64,000 nucleotides of DNA, taken from positions 19,916-83,915 of the forward strand of contig JAEWTL010000089.1 of NCBI GenBank assembly GCA_023459495.1, read 5' to 3'. The notes beneath the pieces are model-generated. The model had not been told where the DNA came from and made no database searches. It saw only the letters and a program-made list of their open reading frames with translations. Source of the DNA: Bacillota bacterium. GTDB lineage: Bacteria; Bacillota; Clostridia; Christensenellales; SZUA-584. Both the position numbers and the translations under genes were made by a program. Numbering within the stretch: the first letter of the stretch is position 1; every line of letters starts with the position of its first letter. Shown one piece after another: positions 24,546 to 34,931 of this stretch.

Positions 24546-27116
24546 ATGAAACAAAGGCTTTTGGTCCTTTGCATCACGGCAATGCTGATTATATCCATGT
24601 TTCCCGTTGCCGCGCTCGCGGCGGACACCTGGGACGGTACGGCGGATACAAGCTGGTACAACGCCGCCGAAACTACCTTTATACTGACGACCGCAGAACA
24701 GATCGCGGGACTGGCCACTCTCGTGAACAACGGCAACGACTTTGCCGGCATATCGCTCTCGCTGGACGACGACCTCGACTTAGACGGCAGACAATGGACG
24801 CCCATCGGTACAGGCGATGCGTTCAACGGCATATTCGACGGCAGCGGACATACGGTATCCAATCTTGCGGTGGGAACGTCGGCCAGCCCGGGCGCTTTGC
24901 TCGGGGGCCTGTTCGGGACGGCGGACACATACGCGCGCATCCGAAACTTAAGCGTGGAGGGCAGCGTATACACCGCTGGAAGCGGCAATCATGCAGCCTT
25001 GCTGGCTGGCGTATGCATGGGTGATATCGAAAACTGCCATGTGAGCGGCATCGTAAAATCCGACTCCAACGCAGGCGGGCTTACAGCCATGGCTACAGGC
25101 TCCATCATAACCTGCAGCTCGGATGCCACCGTCACGGGCGGCTCCGATACGGGCGGGCTGGTCGGCTATTATTATCCCACGTCCGGCGGCGATATTTTCA
25201 GCAACTGCTCTGCCACTGGCGACGTTGCGATGACATCGGACAATTATTCATGCGGCGGATTAATCGGAATCTATTACAGCAACGTGGACATAACCGACAG
25301 CTATGCCACGGGCGATGTGACCACGGAAGGCGAGAGAACCTGTGCGGGCGGATTCTTAGGATCATACAGCACATGGACTTCGGAGTTAGTCGTCAGCGGC
25401 TGCTGGGCCACGGGCAACGTAGCCGGGGGAGAAAACTGCTGCGCCGGCGGGTTCGTGGGCTTGAGTGATCGGAATGCTTATTACGGGTGCTTCGCGACGG
25501 GCGATGTATCCGCGGAAGGATACTCATATTCCGGCGGGTTTGTCGGTTACAACAGGTCGTCGCTGCAAAGCTGCTTTGCTGCCGGAGATGTTTCCGCCAA
25601 GGGGGAAAACAACGTCATTGGTGGGCTGGTCGGTTACAGTAGTGACCCCATCGATACCTGCTATGCCTCAGGAAGCGTATCGGGCGGTAGCACCAATGGC
25701 AACACACTCGGCGGGTTGGTGGGATACAATGAAGAACCCATATATCACTCCTACGCTTGCGGCGCGGTGTCATGCACCGGAGCGGGTACGCTGATTGGCG
25801 GGTTGATCGGAAACTGCGACAGCGGTACGGTGGACACCAGCTATTTCGATACGCGTGCAACGGGGCAGACCAGCGCTATTGGCGTTGGGAGCGCATCCGT
25901 CACAGGGCTGGATACCGCGCAGATGACGGGTACGGCAGCTTCCGGCAACATGACGGATCTCGACTTTACGGACGATTACACGACGAAGGCCAACGATTCC
26001 AAATGGTATTACCCACAGCTGAAGGTGTTTGCGGAAAGCAGCAGCTCCGCTGTGCGGGCAGCCTCGCTCGCCAGCGTGACCATGACGCCGTTTGAGGTCT
26101 CGTTCGATGTGGACGGCGGCAGCGCGGTGGACAGCGAATACGGGTATTATACCGCGGTGCCCGAGCCGACTGCGCCGACGTGGACGGGACACAGCTTCGG
26201 CGGATGGTATACCGGCGACAGCTTTGCCACGGCGTATGATTTCAGCGCGCTGGTCACGGCGGACAAGACGCTGTTTGCCAAATGGACGCCGAACACCTAT
26301 ACGGTGGCGTACAACGCAAACGGCGGTACGGGGATGACGGCATCCGGCAGCCATACCTACGATACGGAGAAGGCGCTGACCGCAAACGGCTTTACACGGG
26401 AGAACTACACCTTCGCAGGGTGGGCAACGAGTCCAACCGGCGCGGCAGTGTATTCGAATGGACAGAACGTGCTGAACCTGACCGCCGTAAACGGCGCGAC
26501 GGTAACGCTGTATGCCAAGTGGACGCCGAACACCTATACGGTGGCGTACGACGCAAACGGCGGTACGGGGACGACGGCATCCGGCAGCCATACCTACGGC
26601 ACGGAGAAAGCGCTGACCGCGAACAACTTTACACGGGAGAACTACACCTTCGCAGGGTGGGCGACGAGTCCAACCGGCGCGGCAGTGTATTCCAATGGAC
26701 AGAACGTGCTGAACCTGACCGCCGTAAACGGCGCGACGGTAACGCTGTATGCCAAATGGACGGCGCAGCCGAGGCTGACCTCCTCCGACGCGGACGGTAA
26801 GATCTTTGTGGGCGGGCGCGTGACGCTGTCGCCCAACGTTGAGGGCGGCACGTGGGACTGGGACCACAGCTTCTTTACGGCCACGTTTAACTCTCCCGCG
26901 ACGTTTACCGCGCTGAAGGCCGGGACCAGCACCATCACGTACACGGTGGACGGCGTGAGCATCACTTATGACGTGACCATTGAGGCGAGCGGGCTGCCTG
27001 ACACGGGGCAGAACTTCACGTGGGTATGGACGCTTTGTGGAGCTGCGCTGATCCTTGGCGTCGCGGCAGTACTGCTTTTGCTGAGACGCAAAGCCGCACG
27101 GGAGAAAAGCGAATAG
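24546..27116 (+). CDS. LPxTG-anchored surface protein with GLUG-type repeats and InlB B-repeats
   Basis: 856 residues. Signal peptide MKQRLLVLCITAMLIISMFP, cleaved after ALAA. Residues about 90-460 hold roughly a dozen GLUG-like units (GGLVGY...I..CYATG.V.....) as in secreted beta-helical adhesins and IgA-protease-like proteins. Three InlB B-repeats follow (about 515-735); the last two are almost identical in DNA. The shared Ig-like module (about 740-815), LPDTG, a membrane helix and RRK complete it. AAAGGAGAC precedes the ATG. The C-terminal 40 residues nearly equal those of the gene at 32459. Probably a wall-anchored adhesin (inference). Confidence 0.87.
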   Translation: MKQRLLVLCITAMLIISMFPVAALAADTWDGTADTSWYNAAETTFILTTAEQIAGLATLVNNGNDFAGISLSLDDDLDLDGRQWTPIGTGDAFNGIFDGSGHTVSNLAVGTSASPGALLGGLFGTADTYARIRNLSVEGSVYTAGSGNHAALLAGVCMGDIENCHVSGIVKSDSNAGGLTAMATGSIITCSSDATVTGGSDTGGLVGYYYPTSGGDIFSNCSATGDVAMTSDNYSCGGLIGIYYSNVDITDSYATGDVTTEGERTCAGGFLGSYSTWTSELVVSGCWATGNVAGGENCCAGGFVGLSDRNAYYGCFATGDVSAEGYSYSGGFVGYNRSSLQSCFAAGDVSAKGENNVIGGLVGYSSDPIDTCYASGSVSGGSTNGNTLGGLVGYNEEPIYHSYACGAVSCTGAGTLIGGLIGNCDSGTVDTSYFDTRATGQTSAIGVGSASVTGLDTAQMTGTAASGNMTDLDFTDDYTTKANDSKWYYPQLKVFAESSSSAVRAASLASVTMTPFEVSFDVDGGSAVDSEYGYYTAVPEPTAPTWTGHSFGGWYTGDSFATAYDFSALVTADKTLFAKWTPNTYTVAYNANGGTGMTASGSHTYDTEKALTANGFTRENYTFAGWATSPTGAAVYSNGQNVLNLTAVNGATVTLYAKWTPNTYTVAYDANGGTGTTASGSHTYGTEKALTANNFTRENYTFAGWATSPTGAAVYSNGQNVLNLTAVNGATVTLYAKWTAQPRLTSSDADGKIFVGGRVTLSPNVEGGTWDWDHSFFTATFNSPATFTALKAGTSTITYTVDGVSITYDVTIEASGLPDTGQNFTWVWTLCGAALILGVAAVLLLLRRKAAREKSE

Positions 27117-27133
27117 TGATCTGAAAATCGTTC

Positions 27134-27168
27134 AAAGCGGTGATGCAGCAGGCTTCACCGCTTTTTTT
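27134..27168 (+). terminator. Terminator after the GLUG surface gene
   Basis: Perfect AAAGCGGTGA...TCACCGCTTT stem followed by TTTT. Confidence 0.85.
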
Positions 27169-27245
27169 GTGGAGTTATTGGAGCAGGGAACAGTCTAAGG
27201 CCCCTGAGGGTATGACCATTTCAGCAAGCATTTACGAAAAGCCGC

Positions 27246-27273
27246 GAGGTGACCGGGCGGCCCGGTATACCTC
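27246..27273. repeat. Inverted repeat between convergent genes
   Basis: GAGGT-GA-CCGGGC facing GCCCGG-TAT-ACCTC. There is no T run on either side, so it is not a clear terminator, but it could act for the minus-strand TetR gene that ends at 27291. Confidence 0.4.
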
Positions 27274-27290
27274 CACGGAGACAGTGGATG

Positions 27291-27914
27291 TCAGTTGCGG
27301 GCGCGCAGCCCTTTGAGCAGGAACGCAAAGTGCGCCAACGCTTCCGCCTTATAATCAAAATCGGGGAAGCGGATGCACCACTCGTAGGTGACGCCGCGGA
27401 TGGCGAGCATCAGATGCCGCGTCAGCGTATCGGGTGAAAGGCTGGCATCAAATTCTCCCCGGCTGATGCCACGCTCCAGCACGCTGCGAAATATTTGATA
27501 GATTTCGCGGTTGTAGCTGGACACCGCGTCCACGGCAAATTCGTTGGTGATTTGTGCCTTGTAGACCGCCTGCATGCCTTCACAGCCGATTTTCTCGATC
27601 AGCACGTCGGCGATCCTGCCGACCAGCGACAGGAGCATAGTCTCCGCCGGGGCGTCATCCGCAAAGGAGTCAAGATAGCCTTGATAGTCCGCGTCAAAGC
27701 GGGCCACCTGGCTGTCAACCAGCTCTGCGAGCAGCGCGTCTTTGGAAGCAAAATGCACGTAAAAGCTGCCCTTGGATACGCCCGCCTCGCGCACGATGGA
27801 ATCCACGCTGACCTCGCTGTAGTTGTGGGAGTTCATCAGCGCGTTTGCGGCTTTGCAGATTTTCTGTTTCGTCAGGTCGGCTTTCGCCTTTCTGTTTTTG
27901 CTGTTGTAAGCCAT
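27291..27914 (-). CDS. TetR/AcrR family transcriptional regulator
   Basis: 207 residues. The N-terminal helix-turn-helix is complete: TKQKICKAANALMNSHNYSE, then VSVDSIVREAGVSKGSFYVHF and ASKDALL, the classical TetR DNA-binding core. The C-terminal domain is helical, with no recognised ligand class. I use the ATG at 27914, which has CCGGAGAT upstream; an earlier TTG at 27950 has none. It is divergent from the large adhesin at 28058, with a palindrome between them, so it probably represses itself and possibly the adhesin gene. Confidence 0.88.
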   Translation of the reverse strand: MAYNSKNRKAKADLTKQKICKAANALMNSHNYSEVSVDSIVREAGVSKGSFYVHFASKDALLAELVDSQVARFDADYQGYLDSFADDAPAETMLLSLVGRIADVLIEKIGCEGMQAVYKAQITNEFAVDAVSSYNREIYQIFRSVLERGISRGEFDASLSPDTLTRHLMLAIRGVTYEWCIRFPDFDYKAEALAHFAFLLKGLRARN

Positions 27915-27958
27915 TGTGGATCTCCGGTCCTGTTTTATGGTAAGCCTCAAAAATATTA

Positions 27959-27988
27959 GATGACTACAGTCATCGAAGTTGTTATAAT
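27959..27988. promoter_or_regulatory. Probable TetR operator overlapping the adhesin promoter
   Basis: Perfect palindrome GATGACT-AC-AGTCATC (27959-27974). A TATAAT at 27983-27988 with ATGACT as a weak -35 (17-bp spacer) would place the operator over the -35 of the 28058 gene. Another TATAAT is at 27996-28001. Palindromes with TGACT/AGTCA arms are common TetR sites. Confidence 0.6.
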
Positions 27989-28057
27989 GAAATTATATAA
28001 TCTGCAATGCTTGATTTCAACCAAAATATTTACAGCCAGAATAGCGGGGGTATACCG

Positions 28058-31000
28058 ATGATTCATCACACCAATAAAAAAAGCATGACTCAAGCAAGCA
28101 TGATCCTGATTTCACTCGCACTGCTGCTGGGAATATTCTTTTTCCCGGCGGCCCATGCGAGGGCTTCTTCCGAGATCATCATCGACTTATCGGGAACGCT
28201 TTCGACGGATACCGGCTATACCGTTTCGGGCAGCACGGTGACGCTGGCGGGCGGATACGATTACCGGCTGACGGGCAGCACGAGCGCGTACACCATCGTC
28301 GTACCATCCGGGTCGTTCAACATCACGCTGGAAAACGCGGGTATCGACGCGGTCGCGCTGGGCAAGGCAGCCATATACCTGAACAGTGGCGCAGCGGCGA
28401 ATCTGACAATTGAGGGAGACAATACGCTGCTGAGCGGAGACTTGTACGCAGGCATTAACGTGGAGGCGGGCAGAACGCTGGTGATTACGGATACGAGCAC
28501 CGGTAAGCTTACTGCAACGGGAGGCACCATCGGCGCGGGTATCGGCGGCGGCTATAATAAAGCCGGCGGTACGATCACGATCAACGGCGGTCAAATCGTT
28601 GCGAACGGCGGATGCGATGGAGCGGGTATCGGCGGGGGATATCGGGCCAGCGGCGGAACCATTACGATAACCGGCGGTGAGGTCACGGCTCAGGGCGGTG
28701 GCGATGCTGCGGGCATAGGAGCAGGGGACGGCTTTGCTGCGTCCACCTTGCCTTCCGGCGGTAATATTACGATATCAGGCGGCAGTGTCCTGGCGAAAGG
28801 CGGCATCAGCGGTGCCGGCATCGGAGGCGGAATGAGCGGCAGCGGAGGGGTTATTTTGATAACCGGCGGAGATATTACCGCTCAGGGCGGTGACGATGCC
28901 GCGGGCATCGGCTCGGGAGACGGCTTTTTTAATGCCGGGAACGCGGGAAGCATCGCGATATCCGGTGGAAATGTATTTGCACAGAGAGGCAGCGGTGCTG
29001 TGAATGATATCGGAAACGGGTACAAAGGGTCCGGAGGAACGCTGGAGATATCGGGTACTGCAGCGGTATTCTTGAGAAACAACAGCTGTATTACGCCCAC
29101 TACAGCGACGCATACCCATATGGGTGTAACTTCTGTAAGCAGCGGAAAGCTGTTCGGCGTAACCGTTCCGCATGGATGGACGACGGCGGGCTCGTATATC
29201 ATACCGATTACGGTCACATATGATTTAAACGGCGGGGCAGGTACGCTGCCTTCATCGAAGACGCAGCATATGAATACCACCGTGACTGTGCCGGAGAGCC
29301 GGTTCATCACGACAGGCGATCAGTACGCGGCGGAATGGAACACGCAGGCGGACGGCGGCGGAACGGCTTATTCATACGGAAGTACATTTACGTTCACGGA
29401 GGACACCACGCTATACGCATCGGACTGGACGGATATCGTTCATGTCACCGGCGTGACGATGGACAGTGCGGCAGAAACGATCGAGGACAACGGATCGATG
29501 ATGCTTTCGGCGACGGTTTTTCCTGCCGACGCTACATATCCTGAAATAACGTGGATAAGCAGCGATTACACGGTGGTGGACGTGGACCAGACCGGTAAAA
29601 TTACGGGGATGGACGGCGGCTTTGCCACCATTACGGCAACGGCAGAGGGAAAGTCCGACACATGCGTTGTACAGGTCAACCCGGTGGATGGCGGAACCTA
29701 TGATATCGGCAAGTACGGCAACAGCACGACAATCACGATTGGTGCGGGGTATACGGTGACGCTGACCAACATGGGCGGTACTACCTATACCAACATGAAG
29801 ATCGTTTGCGAGGCGGGCGCTGCGCTGACGATCGACGGCGTGAAAATAAATGACAGCGGGAATGCCAATGCATGTGCGCTCAGCTTTACAGGCACCGGCA
29901 ATACGCTGATATTAGTCGGTAACTCCACGCTGAGCAGCGGATACTACGAGCCGGGAATACGCGTGGAAGGATCGACCGCGCTCGAAATTAAGGGCACAGG
30001 GAGCATCAACGTGACCGGCGGAGCACGCGGTGCGGGTATCGGCAGCGGCAGTGAAAGCGACGGCGGCAGCATCACGATATCGGGCGGCACCGTAACGGCG
30101 ACCGGCGGCCCGGTTGATTCTTATGGAAGCGCAGGCATCGGCGGCGGATATAAAGGCAACGGCGGCAATATCACGATCACGGGCGGTACGGTAACAGCGA
30201 AAAGTCAGATCTGGGGCGCAGGCATCGGATCCGGTGATGGATTGGGCAGGCAGCTTACCGGCGGCAACATCACGATAACGGGCGGTACTGTGACAGCTAC
30301 AGGGGGTTCCAGTAGTGCCGGCATCGGCGGCGGATATAATAGCAGCAGCGGTACGATTATGATAACGGGCGGAACCGTGACGGCTACCGGTTCCAACGGT
30401 GCGGGCATCGGCACGGGGTCTAACTATACCGGCGGCAATATTACAATAACGGGCGGCACAATCAAGGCAAACGGCTACGGCTATGCGGGCATCGGCGGTA
30501 CAACCTGTACTGTCACAATAGCGGGCGGCGATATCACTGCGGGTAATAACTACGGAGCGGGCATCGGCGGCGCATCCTGCACTGTCCTAATTACGGACGG
30601 CAATATCACTGCGACGGGTGGAAGTAGTGGCGTGGGCATCGGCGGCGCATCCTGCAATGTCACATTAGAGGGCGGCGATATCACTGCGAAGGGTGGAAAT
30701 AACGGCGCGGGCATCGGCGGTGCATCCTGCAATGTTGCAATAACGGGCGGCGATATCACTGCGACGGGTGGTTATTCCGGCGCGGGCATCGGCGGCGGAT
30801 ATACCGAAATCGCTGGCGTCATCACGATAGAAGGCGGTACAATCGAGGCAATCGGCGGAAATTACGGCGCGGGTATCGGCAGCGGTAATTCCGGCACAGG
30901 CGGCACGGTCAATATATCGGGCGGAGACGTGTATGCGGTAATGGGTGCGGAAGGACAGCATGATATCGGGGACGGCAAATACGCCTCGGGCTGTACGCTG

Positions 31001-32371
31001 GGCATCTCGGGCACGGCAATGATATTGCTGAAAAACGACAACTGCATTACGGCGAGCACAACGACGCATACGCGTTTGGCAGCGGTAGCAGTGAGCGACG
31101 GCAAGGTATACGGCGCGCCGGTTCCGGATGGATGGACAACGGCAGGCGCTTATATCATCGCGCGCACGCTGACGTATGATTCGAACGGCAGCAGCGAGGT
31201 GCCGCCGCAATCTCAGATACAGCTGATCGATACGACAGGCACAGTCACATCGGGTACGCTCAGCCGGGAGCGGTATACTTTCGGCGGGTGGAACACCAAA
31301 GCGGACGGCAGCGGTACGGCGTATTCGGGAGGCGACACGGTCACATTCGACGCGGATACCACGCTGTATGCGGTGTGGAACAAGATACCGGTGACTGGTG
31401 TGAATATCACAGAATCGGCGGTCACATTGGATAAAGGCGAAACCTATACGCTGACCGCAGTGGTTGCCCCCTCTAACGCGACGGTCTATACGGCCACATG
31501 GGCGAGCAGTGACACATCCGTCGCGACGGTGGACTCCAGCGGCATGGTTACGGCAGTCGGCAGAGGCAACGCGACGATTACGGCCACGGCGGACGGCAAA
31601 GCGGATACCTGCACGGTAACGGTTAACGTCCATGTCAGCCAGGTGGATATCAATAAGACCAGCATAACGATCTATAAAGGCAAAACCTATACGCTCACCG
31701 CAACAGCTTCGCCGGACGACGCGAGCGATCCGGAGGTAACGTGGACGAGCAGCGATACCAGCGTCGCGACGGTGAATTCCAATGGCAGGGTAACGGCAGT
31801 CGGCAGAGGCAGCGCGACGATCACGGCCACGGCGGACGGCCAATCGGCTGAATGCGTCGTTACCGTGAAGGTCGCAGAAGCAGCCCCGACAGAAACCCCG
31901 TCGCCGACCGCAGCACCGGAACCCACCGTTACCCCGGCTCCCGCAGAGACGACGTCGCCAGCGCCGTCCGCAACACCGGTGACGGTGAGCGCACAAATCA
32001 TCGAAGAGAATACCGATACGGGAGAGACGGTCATCGAGATCAGCGTTGATGACCTGCCTGCTGGAACCACGTCTATTCAGCTGCTGGGCGGAGAGGTCGT
32101 CAAAGTGGACGGAACGGGCATCATCCAGATCACCGTCAGCACGGACGATATCAGCGCCGGGGGCGAGATCAGCATCGTGGCACTGGATGACGAAGGCACG
32201 CCACTGGGCGCTGTGGGCGTGCAGCTTCAGAACAGCCAACCAATCCCCATACCGGATGCGGCCAGCGCGTGGGACAGCATCTGGCCTGTGCTGATGTGGA
32301 TACTGATCGGCATACTGGGTATCGGCGGCGCAGCCGCTTTGTACTTCATCCTCAGAAAGAAAAACGCATAG
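28058..32371 (+). CDS. Giant glycine-rich/Big2 surface adhesin with C-terminal membrane anchor
   Basis: 1437 residues. Signal segment about 8-35, ending AHARA. Two long GAGIGGG beta-helix regions (about 45-335 and 545-985), each followed by an InlB-type segment (about 385-460 and 1035-1105). One Big2 Ig-like domain lies between them (about 465-540), with two more after (about 1108-1265): VTGV.......L..G....L.A...P..A....W.SSD.SVATV. A Pro/Thr linker (ETPSPTAAPEPT) and an acidic domain (about 1305-1375) precede IPDAASAWDSIWPVL, a membrane helix and RKKNA. It lacks LPxTG; the anchor belongs to the PPDTG/PDAG group discussed below. ATG 28058 has GGGGGT upstream. Confidence 0.85.
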   Translation: MIHHTNKKSMTQASMILISLALLLGIFFFPAAHARASSEIIIDLSGTLSTDTGYTVSGSTVTLAGGYDYRLTGSTSAYTIVVPSGSFNITLENAGIDAVALGKAAIYLNSGAAANLTIEGDNTLLSGDLYAGINVEAGRTLVITDTSTGKLTATGGTIGAGIGGGYNKAGGTITINGGQIVANGGCDGAGIGGGYRASGGTITITGGEVTAQGGGDAAGIGAGDGFAASTLPSGGNITISGGSVLAKGGISGAGIGGGMSGSGGVILITGGDITAQGGDDAAGIGSGDGFFNAGNAGSIAISGGNVFAQRGSGAVNDIGNGYKGSGGTLEISGTAAVFLRNNSCITPTTATHTHMGVTSVSSGKLFGVTVPHGWTTAGSYIIPITVTYDLNGGAGTLPSSKTQHMNTTVTVPESRFITTGDQYAAEWNTQADGGGTAYSYGSTFTFTEDTTLYASDWTDIVHVTGVTMDSAAETIEDNGSMMLSATVFPADATYPEITWISSDYTVVDVDQTGKITGMDGGFATITATAEGKSDTCVVQVNPVDGGTYDIGKYGNSTTITIGAGYTVTLTNMGGTTYTNMKIVCEAGAALTIDGVKINDSGNANACALSFTGTGNTLILVGNSTLSSGYYEPGIRVEGSTALEIKGTGSINVTGGARGAGIGSGSESDGGSITISGGTVTATGGPVDSYGSAGIGGGYKGNGGNITITGGTVTAKSQIWGAGIGSGDGLGRQLTGGNITITGGTVTATGGSSSAGIGGGYNSSSGTIMITGGTVTATGSNGAGIGTGSNYTGGNITITGGTIKANGYGYAGIGGTTCTVTIAGGDITAGNNYGAGIGGASCTVLITDGNITATGGSSGVGIGGASCNVTLEGGDITAKGGNNGAGIGGASCNVAITGGDITATGGYSGAGIGGGYTEIAGVITIEGGTIEAIGGNYGAGIGSGNSGTGGTVNISGGDVYAVMGAEGQHDIGDGKYASGCTLGISGTAMILLKNDNCITASTTTHTRLAAVAVSDGKVYGAPVPDGWTTAGAYIIARTLTYDSNGSSEVPPQSQIQLIDTTGTVTSGTLSRERYTFGGWNTKADGSGTAYSGGDTVTFDADTTLYAVWNKIPVTGVNITESAVTLDKGETYTLTAVVAPSNATVYTATWASSDTSVATVDSSGMVTAVGRGNATITATADGKADTCTVTVNVHVSQVDINKTSITIYKGKTYTLTATASPDDASDPEVTWTSSDTSVATVNSNGRVTAVGRGSATITATADGQSAECVVTVKVAEAAPTETPSPTAAPEPTVTPAPAETTSPAPSATPVTVSAQIIEENTDTGETVIEISVDDLPAGTTSIQLLGGEVVKVDGTGIIQITVSTDDISAGGEISIVALDDEGTPLGAVGVQLQNSQPIPIPDAASAWDSIWPVLMWILIGILGIGGAAALYFILRKKNA

Positions 32372-32386
32372 GACGCTTCAGAGAAA

Positions 32387-32412
32387 CAGCGGGCTGCGCA
32401 GGCGGCCCGCTG
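32387..32412 (+). terminator. Strong hairpin between the adhesins at 28058 and 32459
   Basis: CAGCGGGC...GCCCGCTG stem; the following bases (ACTATTAATT) are AT-rich but not a T run. It may be a weak terminator or processing site, so the two genes could be partly co-transcribed. Confidence 0.5.
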
Positions 32413-32458
32413 ACTATTAATTCAGCTAACAAGTGCTCATTTTAACGGAGGACTGCAT

Positions 32459-34591
32459 ATGAAGAAGCGGACGATCCTTGCCGGAATGCTGATACTGATA
32501 CTGTCTCTTTTCCCGGCGACAGCGCTGGCCGCGACCGAGATCACGATCGATCTGTCGGGAACGCTTTCAACGGATACCGGCTATACCGTTTCGGGCAGCA
32601 CGGTAACGCTGACAGGCGGATACGATTGCCGGCTGACGGGCAGCACGAATGCGTACAATATCGTCGTGCCGGCCGGGGCGTACAATATTACGCTGGATAA
32701 CGCCGGTATCAACACCATATTACTGGACAAAGCCGCAATTCATCTTTATAACGGCGCTGTGGTGAACCTAACGGTTGAGGGCGACAATACGCTGCAAGGC
32801 GGCTATCCGTATGGAGGCATCGACGTTTCGGCAGGCACGGCGCTTACTGTTACCGAGCAAAGCACGGGTAAGCTGACGGTTACCGGCGGAGTATTTGGAG
32901 CAGGCATCGGCAGCGGCGCAGGAAGCAGCAGCGGTACGATTACGATAAACGGCGGGGAAATTTGCGCATACGGTGGTGGATACGCAGCAGGTATCGGCGG
33001 CGGAGATTATGGTGCTGCGGGTGCAATTACGATAAACGGCGGGAAAATTACTGCCTACGGTCAATCTTCTGCAGCAGGTATTGGCGGCGGAGAATTAGGC
33101 GCTGCAAGTACGATTACGATAAACGGCGGGGAAATTAATGCATACAGCGGAGATCTTGCAGCAGGTATCGGCGGCGGATATGGTGGCTCTGGGGGTATTA
33201 TTACAATAACGGGCGGGAGAATCACCGCTCGCGGCGGTATGGTTGGCGCAGGTATCGGCGGCGGATATAACGGCGGCTTCGACAGCATTACGATATCGGG
33301 CGGCACCGTATATGCTGATGGCCGGGGTTTGGCAAACGATATCGGCGCCGGAGTATACGGCAGCGGCGGCATATTCGGGATATCAGGCACGGCGGCGGTG
33401 TTTCTGGCGCACAACGGTTGCACAACACCCACAACAACAACGCACCGGCACGAAACCTACACGGTGGATACGGAGGAGGCTTACGGCATTCCCATACCCG
33501 CCGCATGGACACCGACGTTCGGTGCGTATTTACGCCTGGTCGATCTGGACTATAATGTGAACGGCGGCAGCGGCTTGGTCGTCGGTTCGGTGACAGACCT
33601 GTATAATTCCACGACAAGCGTGATTGACGGTGACAGCCTGTCGCTCGCAAATTACCATTTTGACGGCTGGAACACAGCGGCGAACGGCAGCGGCACGGAC
33701 TATGCGGCGGGCGCAGCGTTTACCATGGCGGCGAATACGACGTTGTACGCGCAGTGGGCGCCTAATACATATACGGTACAGTACAACGCGAACGGCGGCA
33801 CGGGAACAACCGCAGCCAGCAGTCACACATATGATGCTGCCAAGGCGCTCACGGCTAATGGCTTCTCGCGGGAATATTACACCTTCGCGGGGTGGGCGAC
33901 GAGCGCATCAGGCCTTGTGATTTATACCGACGAGGAAAGCGTATTGAACCTGACCGGCGTAAACGGCGATACGGTTACGCTGTACGCAAAGTGGAGGGCC
34001 AACAGGTACACGGTGCAATACGACGCGAACGGCGGCACGGGAACAACCGCAGCCAGCAGCCACACCTGCGATGTTCCCAAAACGCTCACGGCCAATGGCT
34101 TCTCGCGGGAATACTACACCTTCGCGGGGTGGGCGACGAGCGCGACAGGCGATTTGGCCTATACCGACGCGGGAAGCGTTTCGAACCTGACCGGCGTAAA
34201 CGGCGGCACGGTTACATTGTATGCCAAATGGACGGCGACTCCTGAGATCGTATCGACGGATACTGATGCTACGGTCTGTACCGGGGGGCGCTTTACCTTA
34301 ACGCCCAACCTGGACGGCGGCACATGGGACTGGGACCACAGCTTCTTTACGGCGACGTTCAACAGCCCCGCGACGTTTACCGCGCTGAAGGCCGGGACGA
34401 GCACCATCACTTACACGGTGGAGGGCGTTGGCATCACCTATAATGTCACCATCGAAGCCTCCGGGTTGCCTGCCACAGGACAGGATATGACAGGAGTGTG
34501 GGCGCTTTGTGGAGCTGCGCTGATCCTTGGCGTCGCGGCAGTACTGCTTTTGCTGAGGCGCAAAGCTGCACGGGAGAAAAGCGGACAGTGA
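32459..34591 (+). CDS. LPxTG-anchored glycine-rich/InlB-repeat surface protein
   Basis: 710 residues. Signal peptide MKKRTILAGMLILILSLFPA, cleaved near ALAA. The first 110 mature residues are nearly the same, in DNA too, as those of the preceding adhesin (ITIDLSGTLSTDTGYTVSGS). GAGIGGG beta-helix repeats run to about 295, InlB B-repeats cover about 360-595 (three copies, the last two nearly identical), then the shared Ig-like module, LPATG, a membrane helix and RRK. The C-terminal tail almost equals that of the 24546 gene, so this gene looks like a mosaic of its two neighbours. CGGAGG precedes the ATG. Confidence 0.86.
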   Translation: MKKRTILAGMLILILSLFPATALAATEITIDLSGTLSTDTGYTVSGSTVTLTGGYDCRLTGSTNAYNIVVPAGAYNITLDNAGINTILLDKAAIHLYNGAVVNLTVEGDNTLQGGYPYGGIDVSAGTALTVTEQSTGKLTVTGGVFGAGIGSGAGSSSGTITINGGEICAYGGGYAAGIGGGDYGAAGAITINGGKITAYGQSSAAGIGGGELGAASTITINGGEINAYSGDLAAGIGGGYGGSGGIITITGGRITARGGMVGAGIGGGYNGGFDSITISGGTVYADGRGLANDIGAGVYGSGGIFGISGTAAVFLAHNGCTTPTTTTHRHETYTVDTEEAYGIPIPAAWTPTFGAYLRLVDLDYNVNGGSGLVVGSVTDLYNSTTSVIDGDSLSLANYHFDGWNTAANGSGTDYAAGAAFTMAANTTLYAQWAPNTYTVQYNANGGTGTTAASSHTYDAAKALTANGFSREYYTFAGWATSASGLVIYTDEESVLNLTGVNGDTVTLYAKWRANRYTVQYDANGGTGTTAASSHTCDVPKTLTANGFSREYYTFAGWATSATGDLAYTDAGSVSNLTGVNGGTVTLYAKWTATPEIVSTDTDATVCTGGRFTLTPNLDGGTWDWDHSFFTATFNSPATFTALKAGTSTITYTVEGVGITYNVTIEASGLPATGQDMTGVWALCGAALILGVAAVLLLLRRKAAREKSGQ

Positions 34592-34615
34592 ATATAGAAT
34601 AGTGAATCGTGATGG

Positions 34616-34640
34616 GCGGCGGCGCAAGGCGTCGCCTTTT
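34616..34640 (+). terminator. Terminator after the 32459 gene
   Basis: GGCGGCGGCGCAAGGCGTCGCC hairpin class and TTTT, after a GAATAGTGAATCGTG run. Confidence 0.6.
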
Positions 34641-34931
34641 GCGTGCAATTGGCGGCGGTTGCGGCATGCAGGCGCGCCTCGCGATCAGGTGTAATGGATG
34701 ACAGAACAATTTTTATCCACCTCAGATTGATTAATATTGCGAGATATGGTAAAGTATCGAAAGAAAAACATGTAATTATATGTCGAATATTGGATGAAAG
34801 AATGCCTGCGAAGCGGGGCAGCGCTCCTTGCGGCGCAGGGACTTCAGCTCATCAATATACGGTAACAGCGGCTTGGTGATCAGCGAGGATTTCAGCGAAA
34901 CCGCCGGAATCATAAAGCACAGGAGCAAAGT
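34641..34931. other. Intergenic, one possible 0A core
   Basis: No gene supported. ATATGTCGAATATTGG (34779-34794) contains the TGTCGAA core, about 145 bp before the next gene. The remainder shows no repeat I recognise. Confidence 0.4.

Noticed and set aside
30665..32239. 524-codon minus-strand frame opposite the large adhesin
   Set aside because: Low-complexity Arg/Ala-rich mirror of repetitive coding DNA; no start signal.
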